The notes: generated by a model not told the origin, from the letters alone. Positions 52,964-60,980 are shown, numbered from the stretch's first letter. The stretch is DNA of 64,000 nucleotides from Gordonibacter faecis (GCF_030077735.1 NZ_JASJEU010000003.1:1-64000), one strand, 5' to 3'. Made by a program: numbers and translations.

Positions 52964-53957
52964 GGGGCTCCTCCGATTGCGGCCTGTCCCTATGGTGCCT
53001 CATCGGCACGTCGCATGCAAGGAACGATTCCGCTTCCGCCCTTGCCTCGCCCGTACGGTACGCAAGTAGTCTGCCCACATGGCGCGTTTCGAAGAACAGG
53101 TCGCGGTTCGCCAGTACTACGAGCACCGCCGCCACGGTAATCACTACCGTCTCAATACATTTCGTCTCCGGGGTGAGCGCGATCTTCTCCTGAAAGAAGT
53201 TCACGAACAGGTGAAACACGATGCACGCAAGCATGCTGCGGTTATTCTTCGTGTAGACCCAGGTGGTGAGAAACCCCAGCGGCACGACGCTGACAAGGAA
53301 GTTCAGTGCGTAGCCGTACCCGAAGTCGAGCAGTCCTGCATGATAGGTACCGGGGATGAAGAACAGCGGCAGATGCCAGCACGCCCACACGACGCCGAAG
53401 ATGAGCGACTCACGAAACCATGGATGGTACTGCGCGATGGCATCCTCGCCGTAGCCGCGCCAACCCACTTCCTCAATCACCGACGCAACGAGAATGGTCA
53501 GCAGCGCCGAGGTTCCCGCGATAGAAAACGAGAACCCTTCCGTGAATGAAAACTGCGAAAGCGGCTGCCCTATCAGCGTCGATGCAAGAATAGAAACTGC
53601 GATAATCCCGCCGAACAGTGCAATGGCCTGCATAATGACGAGGGGTTTGATGCGGTGGAATCCGATGATCTTACGTTTCAGGTCACGCTTGAGTTCTGGG
53701 CTTTTAGAGGCCAGCACGAAGATGATTGACGTGACAGCCGGCACGCACAGGCCAAGAAACATAAGCGTGAGCGACAGACCCGCGCCGCCATCGGAGCCCT
53801 CCGCCATTGTATCTGTGCTTGTGTTCGCGAAGATAGCAGCTATCCAGAACGCCCAGGTGAGGGCGAACACAAGGATGTAGTAGCGGAAGGGTCGGTAGCG
53901 GTAAGGGGCAGCGGAGGTCTTGGAAGCAGTGGGGGTCATGGCTATCACGAAGCTCAC
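52941..53957 (-). CDS. CPBP family intramembrane glutamic endopeptidase
   Basis: A 338-residue membrane protein with about eight helices and the CPBP/CAAX-protease motifs: EEVGWRG (E162, E163, R167), FGVVWACWHLP (H195) and a C-terminal HLFVNFF. Such proteins are membrane proteases or bacteriocin-immunity factors. The GTG at 53957 overlaps the stop of the XRE/DUF4097 gene (GTGA), favouring this start; ATG 53939 is the alternative. Confidence 0.85.
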   Translation of the reverse strand: MSFVIAMTPTASKTSAAPYRYRPFRYYILVFALTWAFWIAAIFANTSTDTMAEGSDGGAGLSLTLMFLGLCVPAVTSIIFVLASKSPELKRDLKRKIIGFHRIKPLVIMQAIALFGGIIAVSILASTLIGQPLSQFSFTEGFSFSIAGTSALLTILVASVIEEVGWRGYGEDAIAQYHPWFRESLIFGVVWACWHLPLFFIPGTYHAGLLDFGYGYALNFLVSVVPLGFLTTWVYTKNNRSMLACIVFHLFVNFFQEKIALTPETKCIETVVITVAAVLVVLANRDLFFETRHVGRLLAYRTGEARAEAESFLACDVPMRHHRDRPQSEEPHGETATP

Positions 53958-54853
53958 GCGCCTGGTGCGTCGACGCTGATGGTGAGTTCGCTTCGCATGC
54001 CGTTCAGTTCAATGACCGTGGTGCACGCGGTTGCCTCGTCGCCGTGGAGTGAGAAGTCGTCGCAGGGCGCGCCCGCGCGCTGGTACAGAATGTGGTTGCC
54101 GATGCCGCGCACGATGCTCTCGAAGGGCGTGCCTTCGGCAATGCGTAGTTTCGAGGTGGCAGAAAGCTGGTTCACGTCCAAGCGGCCATCGAGCGCGACA
54201 CAACGAATGTCCAGATCATCGTTGCAGTTCAACTCGACGTGTCCAGACACGTCGTCCAGCTCCACCGCGCTCAGCCTGCCCGAGAACTCGAAGCGCTCGG
54301 CCGCGAGGTGACGCACAGCAAGTGACACCGCATTGCCAGCAAGCTCAACCTCGTCTACGTAGCGCTGGGGGAGGCGTACGGTCAGACGCAGCCCCTCCTT
54401 CGCCTTCGTCTCCGACAGTCCTTCAAGTCGCTTCACGTCGATGTCGATGCGCTTGCGGATGTCGTCTATCTTCACCTTGCAGACGCGTTGCACGTCGGGG
54501 ATGGTGTCGGAGGCCAGCTCAACGCGCACTTTCTCGCTGTCGCAGCCTTCGACCACCACGGAGGCGGCACCCGCGAAGGTGATGTCGAAGCGTTTCTCGC
54601 CGTCGATGTCGTATTCGGTCACACTCTCATGCAAATGTCCGCGTGCCGCCGCGTCCTCGCTCACGTCGCCCAGCAACTCATCAAGCGTGATGCCGAACAG
54701 CACCGCGATGGCCCGCAAGTTCTCAATGTCCGGAATGCCCGCGCCCGTTTCCCACTTCGTCACCGCCTGTCGCGATACCTGCAGCTGCTCGGCCAGCTGC
54801 TCCTGTGAGAGACCTGCCTGCACGCGCCGTCCTTTGATATTCTCCGCCAACAT
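53954..54853 (-). CDS. XRE-family regulator fused to a DUF4097 beta-helix domain
   Basis: A 299-residue protein. The N-terminal helix-turn-helix (5-60) has GLSQEQLAEQLQVSRQAVTKWE. From about residue 80 a DUF4097-type domain of repeated short beta strands continues to the end. No membrane segment is present. ATG 54853 has a consensus AAGGAGG site. It is the first gene of a three-gene unit with the CPBP protease and the small protein, which it probably regulates. DUF4097 often occurs in cell-envelope stress modules; that role here is inference. Confidence 0.82.
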   Translation of the reverse strand: MLAENIKGRRVQAGLSQEQLAEQLQVSRQAVTKWETGAGIPDIENLRAIAVLFGITLDELLGDVSEDAAARGHLHESVTEYDIDGEKRFDITFAGAASVVVEGCDSEKVRVELASDTIPDVQRVCKVKIDDIRKRIDIDVKRLEGLSETKAKEGLRLTVRLPQRYVDEVELAGNAVSLAVRHLAAERFEFSGRLSAVELDDVSGHVELNCNDDLDIRCVALDGRLDVNQLSATSKLRIAEGTPFESIVRGIGNHILYQRAGAPCDDFSLHGDEATACTTVIELNGMRSELTISVDAPGA

Positions 54854-54927
54854 AATGGCCTCCTTTGTTCGTTTCGACCGCCCCATCATGGCAACGCGCG
54901 CTCGCCGACGCAAGCAACCGAGCATAG

Positions 54928-54974
54928 CATTCGCCTCTAAAATGCTACGCTCCGTGGCATTTTGAGGGCGAATG
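54928..54974. promoter_or_regulatory. Inverted repeat between divergent genes
   Basis: cattcgcctctaaaatgc (54928-54945) is the near reverse complement of ggcattttgagggcgaatg (54956-54974). Sited between the XRE regulator and the methyltransferase, it could be an operator. Confidence 0.45.
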
Positions 54975-55019
54975 GTAGAATGTCACAGCGAAGTACCCCT
55001 TATGATCGAAGGATAGCCC

Positions 55020-55868
55020 ATGATCTCCTGCGACACGCTGCTCTCTCTGCTCGAACCGCCCGCGCTCTACGAATTCACGGATGAGCCGTTCTGGGACGAC
55101 GAGCACATCTCGGCGCAGATGCTGGCCGCGCATCTCGACCCCAACTTCGAGGGAGCCAGCAGGAATCACACGTTCATCGACCGCTCCGTTGCGTGGATTG
55201 CGCGCGTGGCACCCGTCGCCGAGTATCAGCGCCTGGTCGACCTGGGCTGCGGCCCCGGCCTCTACGCCGAGCGCCTTGCGCGTGCGGGCTACCGTGTGAC
55301 CGGCGTGGACTTCTCGCGCCGCTCGATTGCCCACGCGCGCGACGCCGCCGAGCAGCAGGGGCTTGCCATCGACTATTGCTGCGAAAACTACCTTGCGCTT
55401 GACCTGGGGCAGCAGTTCGACGTTGCCATCATGATCTACTGCGATTACGGCGCGTTGTCCGCCGCGGATCGTCGCACGCTGCTCGACCGCGCCCGCGCGC
55501 ACCTGCGTCCGGGTGGCCTGCTCGTACTCGACGTGTTCTCGCGGCGCGCCTTCGATGCGTTCGAGGAAGGCCGCATCTGGGAGGATCACCCGCACGGTGG
55601 CTTCTGGCGCCCAGGCCCCTACCTCGAGATGCAGCACCGCCTCAAGTATGAGGATGTGGCCACGCTTGAACAGATCGTGGTAGCCGACTGCGACGGCGCA
55701 TCTGCCTATCACCTTTGGAACACCTACTTCACGCCTGAGATGCTTAGCGCGGAACTTGCTGCGGCTGGCTTCGATACTCTCGTCTTCGCTGGCGACGTGG
55801 CCGGAGCCTCTGCCTCAAGCGACAGTCAAACCCTCGCCGTCGTAGCGCAAGCCCATAACCAGGCTTAA
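55020..55868 (+). CDS. Class I SAM-dependent methyltransferase
   Basis: A 282-residue soluble methyltransferase. SAM-binding motif I is VDLGCGPGLYAE near residues 73-84, the acidic loop GVDFSRRSI follows near 95, and motif IV is DVAIMIYCDYG near 134. Small-molecule methylation is likely but the substrate is unknown. ATG 55020 follows CGAAGGATAG. The C-terminal part is the usual lid and ends in an Ala/Ser-rich tail. Confidence 0.85.
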   Translation: MISCDTLLSLLEPPALYEFTDEPFWDDEHISAQMLAAHLDPNFEGASRNHTFIDRSVAWIARVAPVAEYQRLVDLGCGPGLYAERLARAGYRVTGVDFSRRSIAHARDAAEQQGLAIDYCCENYLALDLGQQFDVAIMIYCDYGALSAADRRTLLDRARAHLRPGGLLVLDVFSRRAFDAFEEGRIWEDHPHGGFWRPGPYLEMQHRLKYEDVATLEQIVVADCDGASAYHLWNTYFTPEMLSAELAAAGFDTLVFAGDVAGASASSDSQTLAVVAQAHNQA

Positions 55869-55883
55869 CGCAAGGCTCGCAGC

Positions 55884-55973
55884 CTATTCCTCCACCGACA
55901 TGATAAAAGCAATAATCTCTTCCATGCTCGGATTCCCCTTCGTGTAACTTCGCTCGGATATAGATTCCATCAT
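55884..55973 (-). CDS. Possible 29-residue peptide, divergent from the PadR gene
   Basis: A short ORF on the minus strand, starting with two ATG codons at 55973, with AAGGAG (55990-55985) 11 bases upstream. It encodes an acidic peptide ending IIAFIMSVEE. It lies directly next to the PadR operators and is AT-rich. It could be a real small gene, or the 3' remnant of a lost one. There is no homology information. Confidence 0.3.
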   Translation of the reverse strand: MMESISERSYTKGNPSMEEIIAFIMSVEE

Positions 55974-55988
55974 ATCAGGCACAGCTCC

Positions 55989-56017
55989 TTGACAAGTATA
56001 TCGGCTTCCGATATAAA
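55989..56017 (+). promoter_or_regulatory. Promoter of the PadR-DUF2812 operon
   Basis: TTGACA at 55989-55994 and TATAAA at 56012-56017, 17 bases apart: a near-consensus sigma-70 promoter lying across operator 1. Confidence 0.75.
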
Positions 56018-56036
56018 TATATCGGCACACGATATA
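55997..56036. promoter_or_regulatory. Tandem PadR operators
   Basis: Two perfect 19-bp palindromes, TATATCG-gcttc-CGATATA (55997-56015) and TATATCG-gcaca-CGATATA (56018-56036), have centres 21 bp apart, two helical turns. They cover the -10 and the transcription start. Confidence 0.75.
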
Positions 56037-56068
56037 ACGGATGAAGATACAAAAGAAAGGGGAGCGCC

Positions 56069-56386
56069 ATGGAGCCTATTGCGCTTACGGAGGCGGTGTT
56101 CTACATCCTGCTTTCGCTCGGCGAGCCACTGCACGGCTACGGCATCATGCAAAACGCCGAGGCACTCAGCAACGGCCGCGTGCGCTTGGCGGCGGGCACG
56201 CTATACGGCGCGCTCGGCACGCTGGTGGACAAGGGCTGGATCGAGGAAGTGCCCGCATCAGGCGGCGGGCGCAAGCGCGAGTACCGCATCACCGCCGCAG
56301 GTCGCAGCGTTGTGGAGGCCGAGCTCGCCCGCTTGCGCGAGCTTCTGGAAAACGGGGAACGCGTTGTGGAAGGATGGTCGCGATGA
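56069..56386 (+). CDS. PadR family transcriptional regulator
   Basis: A 105-residue winged-helix repressor. PadR features are LTEAVFYILLSLGEPLHGYG (in parts) at 6-25, GTLYGALGTLVDKGWI near 43-58, and the wing KREYRITAAGR near 69-79. It is almost certainly autoregulated through the two palindromes overlapping its promoter. The stop overlaps the DUF2812 gene start (ATGA). Such pairs usually respond to membrane-active compounds, which is inferred here. Confidence 0.92.
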   Translation: MEPIALTEAVFYILLSLGEPLHGYGIMQNAEALSNGRVRLAAGTLYGALGTLVDKGWIEEVPASGGGRKREYRITAAGRSVVEAELARLRELLENGERVVEGWSR

Positions 56387-56973
56387 ACAGGAAAGTCGTC
56401 CACAAGGTGTTCTGGGCATGGGGGTTCGAAAAGGAAGAACGTTGGCTGAACGACATGGCGGCCCTCGGGTGGAACCTCGTCGACACCACCGGCGTACGCT
56501 ACGTGTTCGAGCAGGGAACACCGGGGGAGTACTGCTACAAACTTGAATTGCTCAACACCCTGCCGAGCACGGCGGAAAGTGAGCGCTACCTGCGCTTTAT
56601 GGAGGACGCCGGTATTGAGCAGGTGGCCGCGTGTGGTCGCTGGGTCTACTTCCGCCGCCGCGCAGAAGATGGTCCTTTCGACCTGTTCTCTGACTTGGAT
56701 TCGCGTATCACGCACCTGCGACGCATCCGCACGCTGCTGCTCGTGTTGCTTGGGGTGGAATTGCTCGCAGTCGTATTTCAGTTGGTAGCGTTCGCTCATG
56801 TCAACACCCCAAACTTCAAGCAGGTGATGGGTCCGGTGCTCTCGGCGGGCGACCCGCTTTTCCTTGGCATTGCCGCAATCCTGCTGGTGATAGCAGTGGT
56901 GCTGGCTGTGCAGGTCATCCGCATTGCGCGCCAGATCGGCCGTCTCAAGAAGGAGCGCGCCATCCGCGAGTGA
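56383..56973 (+). CDS. DUF2812 domain membrane protein
   Basis: A 196-residue protein. The N-terminal 110 residues form the DUF2812 domain (KVFWAWGFEKEERWLNDMAALGWNL region, quoted in part, and the RYLRFMEDAGIEQVA region). Two membrane helices follow (about 121-142 and 161-183), and the C-terminus is basic. DUF2812 genes are typically paired with PadR regulators, as here, and their role is unknown. ATG 56383 overlaps the PadR stop with GAAGGATGG upstream. Confidence 0.85.
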   Translation: MNRKVVHKVFWAWGFEKEERWLNDMAALGWNLVDTTGVRYVFEQGTPGEYCYKLELLNTLPSTAESERYLRFMEDAGIEQVAACGRWVYFRRRAEDGPFDLFSDLDSRITHLRRIRTLLLVLLGVELLAVVFQLVAFAHVNTPNFKQVMGPVLSAGDPLFLGIAAILLVIAVVLAVQVIRIARQIGRLKKERAIRE

Positions 56974-57014
56974 GGTCTCCTTCACTCAACCGGTTCTGCA
57001 AACCTTCGTGAGCA

Positions 57015-57042
57015 GGAGGGTCAAAGGGTTGTCTGACCCTCC
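57015..57042. terminator. Hairpin after the DUF2812 gene
   Basis: GGAGGGTCA (57015-57023) and TGACCCTCC (57034-57042) form a perfect 9-bp stem without a T run. Confidence 0.4.
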
Positions 57043-57071
57043 AGCAAGTCACGAACCGCCGCAAGCAAATG

Positions 57072-57289
57072 CTAGAGGTTGATACCCGCCTTCCGCGCCT
57101 GGCTGCACAGATCGCGGGTGCGCAGGGTGTAGGTTCTTCCATCCTTAATAAAGTGGGTTCCGCATTGCCGGAATTCAAAATGGGTTCCAGCCGCCGCGCA
57201 CTGCTCGCGTATGTCGAGCACCCACGCGTAATCGTGCCATATTCTCTCTTCTGCCTCTTTAGCATCCCTTGGAAATGATTCTAGTGCGC
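57072..57289 (-). pseudogene. C-terminal remnant of a DUF5131 (phage Gp37/Gp68-like) gene
   Basis: Read on the minus strand, a 68-residue open frame ends in TAG at 57072-57074 and carries the segments WHDYAWVLDIREQC, THFEFRQCGTHFIKDG and RDLCSQARKAGINL. These match my recollection of the C-terminus of DUF5131 proteins. The reading frame is blocked by a stop just upstream, next to the end of the HEAT/GyrI-like gene, and there is no start codon or ribosome site. About three quarters of the gene is missing. It is a relic of a phage-associated or mobile gene, in a gap otherwise without genes. Confidence 0.65.
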
Positions 57290-58225
57290 ATCAACAGAAA
57301 CGTAGACGTCCATATAGGTAACACTCTCTTTAACATAGACTTCCTCCATGCAGATGCGGTTCTCGTAACTTTGAGCCACCATAGTATGGGCGTTCGCGTA
57401 TTCGTAGAGTTCCCCATAAGCGCGAGGGATCTTCTCCCAAGGCGCAGAGAAGGGGTCCGTAATAGTAATCACGGCGTACTGGTCGGTCTCCTGAACAGTC
57501 AGCTCCGCCCCCTCGCAGGAAGGAACAAAATCATCAGGGACGATGTACGCCGCTACGTATCCATGCAGGCCAAATCTTTCTTTCTGCTCTTCGGAGACGA
57601 AGGGGAAATCCCAGCCAATTTTCCTTGGGGTATAATCGGGGTAGTCAAGCAGCCCGCTGTTTTTCGCCCAGCGCTCCATATAATCCATAGCATCATGTTC
57701 AGGATTCTGACTAATCACGACATACCGGGCAAGCCTGAATTGTTCCACTGTCTCTACCCTAATTCGACCGCACTCATGCTGTAAGCCGCGAATCGCTGCA
57801 AGGGCGGCTGACACATCGGCAGCGATGAGAGGCTGCATGCTGTCGCGATAGGCACCGGGGTTGACGCGTTCGAGCTCGGCGACGATGCGGCCAGCGAGTG
57901 CAGGCTTTGCGGCGGCCAACTCGGGCAGGGCTTGCACGCACTGGCGCGCCACCGTGGGCTTGGGGTCGTGCAGGCAGGTGGCCATGCGGTCGAACGCGGC
58001 ATCGATGCACCCTTCGGCGTCGTGGCGCGCGTTTGCCACAAGCAGGAGGAAGCCACGGGTGCGCGCGTAAGAACTCTCAGCCTCAAGCATGGCCACGAAC
58101 TCGCCAAGGTGCGCGGCAACTTCCGGCCCAGTCGAGCTCGCTTCGCGCAGCTGCTTGAACGCCGCGTACGCCTCGTTGTTGTCGGCCGAGCGCAACCGCT
58201 CCATAAGTTCCTCAACCTGTTCCAT
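57281..58225 (-). CDS. Chimeric protein: HEAT-like N-terminus and GyrI/AraC-type effector-binding C-terminus
   Basis: A 314-residue protein with two parts. Residues 1-150 are alanine-rich paired helices of HEAT-repeat type (CLHDPKPTVARQCVQALPEL). Residues about 165-314 resemble the ligand-binding domain of GyrI/AraC-type effector proteins (GYVAAYIVPDDFVP, AVITITDPFS, ...EEVYV). No DNA-binding domain is present. Base composition changes sharply near 57780: the HEAT half is about two-thirds GC and the effector half about half GC, suggesting a recent fusion. ATG 58225 follows AAGGAG; the longer start at 58255 has none. The role is unknown. Confidence 0.72.
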   Translation of the reverse strand: MEQVEELMERLRSADNNEAYAAFKQLREASSTGPEVAAHLGEFVAMLEAESSYARTRGFLLLVANARHDAEGCIDAAFDRMATCLHDPKPTVARQCVQALPELAAAKPALAGRIVAELERVNPGAYRDSMQPLIAADVSAALAAIRGLQHECGRIRVETVEQFRLARYVVISQNPEHDAMDYMERWAKNSGLLDYPDYTPRKIGWDFPFVSEEQKERFGLHGYVAAYIVPDDFVPSCEGAELTVQETDQYAVITITDPFSAPWEKIPRAYGELYEYANAHTMVAQSYENRICMEEVYVKESVTYMDVYVSVDAH

Positions 58226-58360
58226 CTTTGCGTACTCCTTCATCGTTCGCCGCACGTTCCAAAGGTTATCTTCCGCACATGTTGCATGTTACTATGCGTT
58301 GCTTGAGGCAACGGACTGTTTTTTACACACTTGTGGTAACGCCAAAAAAGGAGGTTACCC

Positions 58361-58870
58361 ATGCTCAGCGAAAACATTAAGGCGCTCAGGAAAGCTAAAG
58401 GGCTTTCGCAGGAAGAACTTGCCATCAAGGTGCACGTGGTGCGACAAACGATCTCCAAATGGGAGAAGGGGCTGTCTGTACCCGACTCTGATCTGCTGAT
58501 TTCTCTGTCAGAAGCGCTTGACGCGCCGGTCAGCACCTTGCTGGGAGAACAAGTAATCGAACCGGAAGTTGATGAGGTAAAAGCTTTTTCCGAAAAACTG
58601 GAAGTTATCAACCTTCAGCTTGCGCGAAGGAAGGCGACGAGACAAAAAATAGTCCGCGGTCTGCTTATTTCTTTGTGCGCGGTTATCGTACTCATTTTTG
58701 CAGCACTAATAACGGTGCCGAGTCCTTATCTGGGTTGGGATTACGGCGATCCCGAAACAGCCGTTTTCGGAGCAGGCTTCCACGTCTTCGAATGGCTGTT
58801 CGTGAGGCTTGCTCCGCTTGTCTTTATAGGGGCACTCGTTGGCCTTTTCTTGTCCCGAAAGAACAGCTAA
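58361..58870 (+). CDS. XRE-family regulator with C-terminal membrane helices
   Basis: A 169-residue protein. The N-terminal HTH (1-62) has GLSQEELAIKVHVVRQTISKWE. After a charged linker, two membrane helices lie at about 98-119 and 145-164, so it is a membrane-bound DNA-binding protein. Its base composition is AT-richer than the core and it has a strong AAAAAAGGAGG ribosome site. This type is common in mobile or accessory regions of Gram-positive bacteria; its signal is unknown. Confidence 0.82.
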   Translation: MLSENIKALRKAKGLSQEELAIKVHVVRQTISKWEKGLSVPDSDLLISLSEALDAPVSTLLGEQVIEPEVDEVKAFSEKLEVINLQLARRKATRQKIVRGLLISLCAVIVLIFAALITVPSPYLGWDYGDPETAVFGAGFHVFEWLFVRLAPLVFIGALVGLFLSRKNS

Positions 58871-59048
58871 CACCGCACAGTGGGTTGCAGGCGAAGGTAG
58901 GCCACGCGACTCATGGGGGTGCGCCGTCCGCGTGCGCTTCCCGTGCATTTCGGCACGTCGGGGGCCTAAGTGACGGATGAATGGTACAATCTCGCCCAAA
59001 CGACGATTGAGCCGCTTTGTGCGGCCGCGGGGTGAGAAAGGACTCTTC

Positions 59049-59909
59049 GTGGCTCTTGTCAACGAACGGGCGCGCATTCTGGAGAATACGTGTGTCGGCC
59101 CGAACCTGTACGTCATGCGCCTCTTGTCGCCAACCATTGCGACAACGCTTGCACCGGGGCAGTTCGTGCATATGAAAATTCCGGGGATGGAGGCGCACAT
59201 CCTGCGTCGACCGTTCTCGGTGTATTCGTGCGATCGCTCGGCCCGCACGCTTGAGATACTTTACCAGGTGGTGGGCTTCGGCAGTGGGCATATGCGCTTG
59301 CTTGAGCCTGATGTGGCCGCATGCCCGGCAGGTCTTTCGACGGCCGAATGTGCAAACCTTGAGGCGGTTGAGCTCATGGGGCCGGTGGGGCGCGCGTGGC
59401 ATCCGCCCGCAGATGCGCGTCGCGCGCTTCTTGTGGGGGGCGGTGTGGGTGCGGCTCCGCTGTTTATGCTGGCCGAGCAGCTGGTGAATGCGGGCGTACG
59501 CACGGATGTGGTGCTAGGCGCGCAGACCGAGGACGCACTTTCATGTCGTGCGCGCTACGAGGCGCTTCTAGCTGCTGCTCCTACCTGCGATAATGCGCCT
59601 CGTTGCGCCACTGACGACGGCAGCTTTGGCCGCGAGGGCTTCTGCACGTCGCTGGTAGAAGAGGCCCTTGCCGAGGCTCAGGCGGCAGGTGAGCCTTACG
59701 ACTATCTGGCCGTTTGCGGCCCGGAACCCCTCATGAAGATTGTGGCCGCGATGGCTGCGGAGGCCGATGTCACGTGCGAGGTGTCACTGGAGCGCCGTAT
59801 GGCCTGCGGCATTGGCGCGTGCCTCTCGTGCGTGGTAGACACGGTGGATGGCAAGCAGCGCGCCTGTGTGGATGGGCCGGTGTTCGACGCGAAGAAGGTG
59901 ATCTGGTAA
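59049..59909 (+). CDS. pyrK: Dihydroorotate dehydrogenase electron transfer subunit
   Basis: A 286-residue FAD/NAD-binding iron-sulfur subunit of class 1B dihydroorotate dehydrogenase. The FAD motif LRRPFSVYS is near residue 54, the NAD motif GGGVGAAPLF near 132, and the [2Fe-2S] cysteines lie in CGIGACLSCVV with a further cysteine about 12 residues on. It passes electrons from PyrD to NAD+. GTG 59049 follows GAGAAAGGA; a longer in-frame ORF from 58977 is possible but unneeded. pyrD begins directly at its stop. No PyrR leader is visible upstream. Confidence 0.92.
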   Translation: MALVNERARILENTCVGPNLYVMRLLSPTIATTLAPGQFVHMKIPGMEAHILRRPFSVYSCDRSARTLEILYQVVGFGSGHMRLLEPDVAACPAGLSTAECANLEAVELMGPVGRAWHPPADARRALLVGGGVGAAPLFMLAEQLVNAGVRTDVVLGAQTEDALSCRARYEALLAAAPTCDNAPRCATDDGSFGREGFCTSLVEEALAEAQAAGEPYDYLAVCGPEPLMKIVAAMAAEADVTCEVSLERRMACGIGACLSCVVDTVDGKQRACVDGPVFDAKKVIW

Positions 59910-60980
59910 ATGGGCGATAGCTTCAACGCTTCTCAACATGCTGGGACGGGCGCCGAGGCGACCCCCCCAGTCGCTCAGACAGTCCTGGGCTCGCACGAAA
60001 GCCCCACTGGGGCTTTCGGCTCGTGCGAAACTCGCTTGGTGGGGGGGTCGCCTCGGTGCCCTGCTCCTACTATGGTGAACATGGCGGTGAATCTTGGTGG
60101 GTTGGGGATGAAGAACCCGGTCACCGTGGCTTCGGGGACGTTTGCGGCGGGGCGGGAGTATGGGGACTTTGTTGACGTAGCGAGCCTTGGTGCGGTCACC
60201 ACGAAGGGCGTGTCGCTGCACGGGTGGGAAGGCAACGCGAGCCCTCGCATTGCGGAAACGCCCAGTGGCATGCTGAACTCCATCGGCTTGCAGAACCCCG
60301 GCGTGGCGCACCTGAAAGAGTACGACTTGCCTTGGCTTGCCGAGCGCGAAGCTACGGTTATCGTGAACGTATCCGGCCACAGCTACGATGAATACGTGCA
60401 GGTCATCGAGGCGCTTGAAGAGGCTCCGGTGGACGCCTACGAGGTGAACATCTCGTGTCCGAACGTGGACGCCGGCGGCATGACCATCGGCACATGCACC
60501 ACCAGCGTGGAGGAAGTGGTTTCTCGCTGCCGTGCCGCCACGAAGCGGCCGCTCATCGTGAAGCTTACGCCCAACGTCACCGACATCACCGAGATCGCCC
60601 GCGCAGCCGAAGCCGCCGGTGCCGATGCGCTCTCACTTATCAATACGCTCATGGGCATGGCCATCGACGCGGAGCGCCGTCGCCCACAGCTCGCACGCGG
60701 GGTGGGGGGCCTTTCGGGTCCTGCCGTGAAGCCCGTGGCGCTGCGCATGGTATGGGAATGCCACAAGGCGGTGCAGGTGCCGCTTCTCGGCATGGGCGGC
60801 ATCGCAACGGCAACCGACGCGGTGGAGTTTATGCTGGCGGGAGCCACAGCGGTGGCCGTTGGTACCGCGAATTTCGTGAATCCGTTCGCCACGGTTGAAA
60901 TCATCGACGGAATAGCGCAGTATTGCGAACGACACCATGTTGCAGATGTCAACGAGCTGATAGGAGCGTTGGAATGGTAA
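59910..60980 (+). CDS. pyrD: Dihydroorotate dehydrogenase, class 1B catalytic subunit, with palindrome-encoded N-terminal extension
   Basis: A 356-residue FMN enzyme oxidising dihydroorotate to orotate. The conserved core starts at MAVNLGGLGMKNPVTVASG (residue 58), close to where relatives begin, and has the catalytic cysteine in EVNISCPNV. The first 54-57 residues come from DNA that is mostly a long hairpin (about 59946-60062). I kept ATG 59910 because it directly follows the pyrK stop and has AAGGTGAT upstream, whereas ATG 60072 has no ribosome site. Translation from 60072 would give a 302-residue protein of normal length. It overlaps pyrF by 7 bases. Confidence 0.9.
   Translation: MGDSFNASQHAGTGAEATPPVAQTVLGSHESPTGAFGSCETRLVGGSPRCPAPTMVNMAVNLGGLGMKNPVTVASGTFAAGREYGDFVDVASLGAVTTKGVSLHGWEGNASPRIAETPSGMLNSIGLQNPGVAHLKEYDLPWLAEREATVIVNVSGHSYDEYVQVIEALEEAPVDAYEVNISCPNVDAGGMTIGTCTTSVEEVVSRCRAATKRPLIVKLTPNVTDITEIARAAEAAGADALSLINTLMGMAIDAERRRPQLARGVGGLSGPAVKPVALRMVWECHKAVQVPLLGMGGIATATDAVEFMLAGATAVAVGTANFVNPFATVEIIDGIAQYCERHHVADVNELIGALEW
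59946..60062. repeat. Long palindromic element in frame within the 5' end of pyrD
   Basis: An outer arm ggcgccgaggcgaccccccc and its near reverse complement ending gtcgcctcggtgcc form a stem of over 20 bp. Inside is a second hairpin, gcacgaaagcccca with tggggctttcg-gctcgtgc. The whole element is free of stop codons in the pyrD frame. Confidence 0.75.

Noticed and set aside
57069..57278. 69-residue plus-strand ORF
   Set aside because: It is the complement of the DUF5131 relic, and the minus-strand frame has recognisable sequence.
58980..59048. PyrR attenuator before pyrK
   Set aside because: The GAGAGACCG loop core and GACAAGGT are absent. Only a short GC hairpin is seen.
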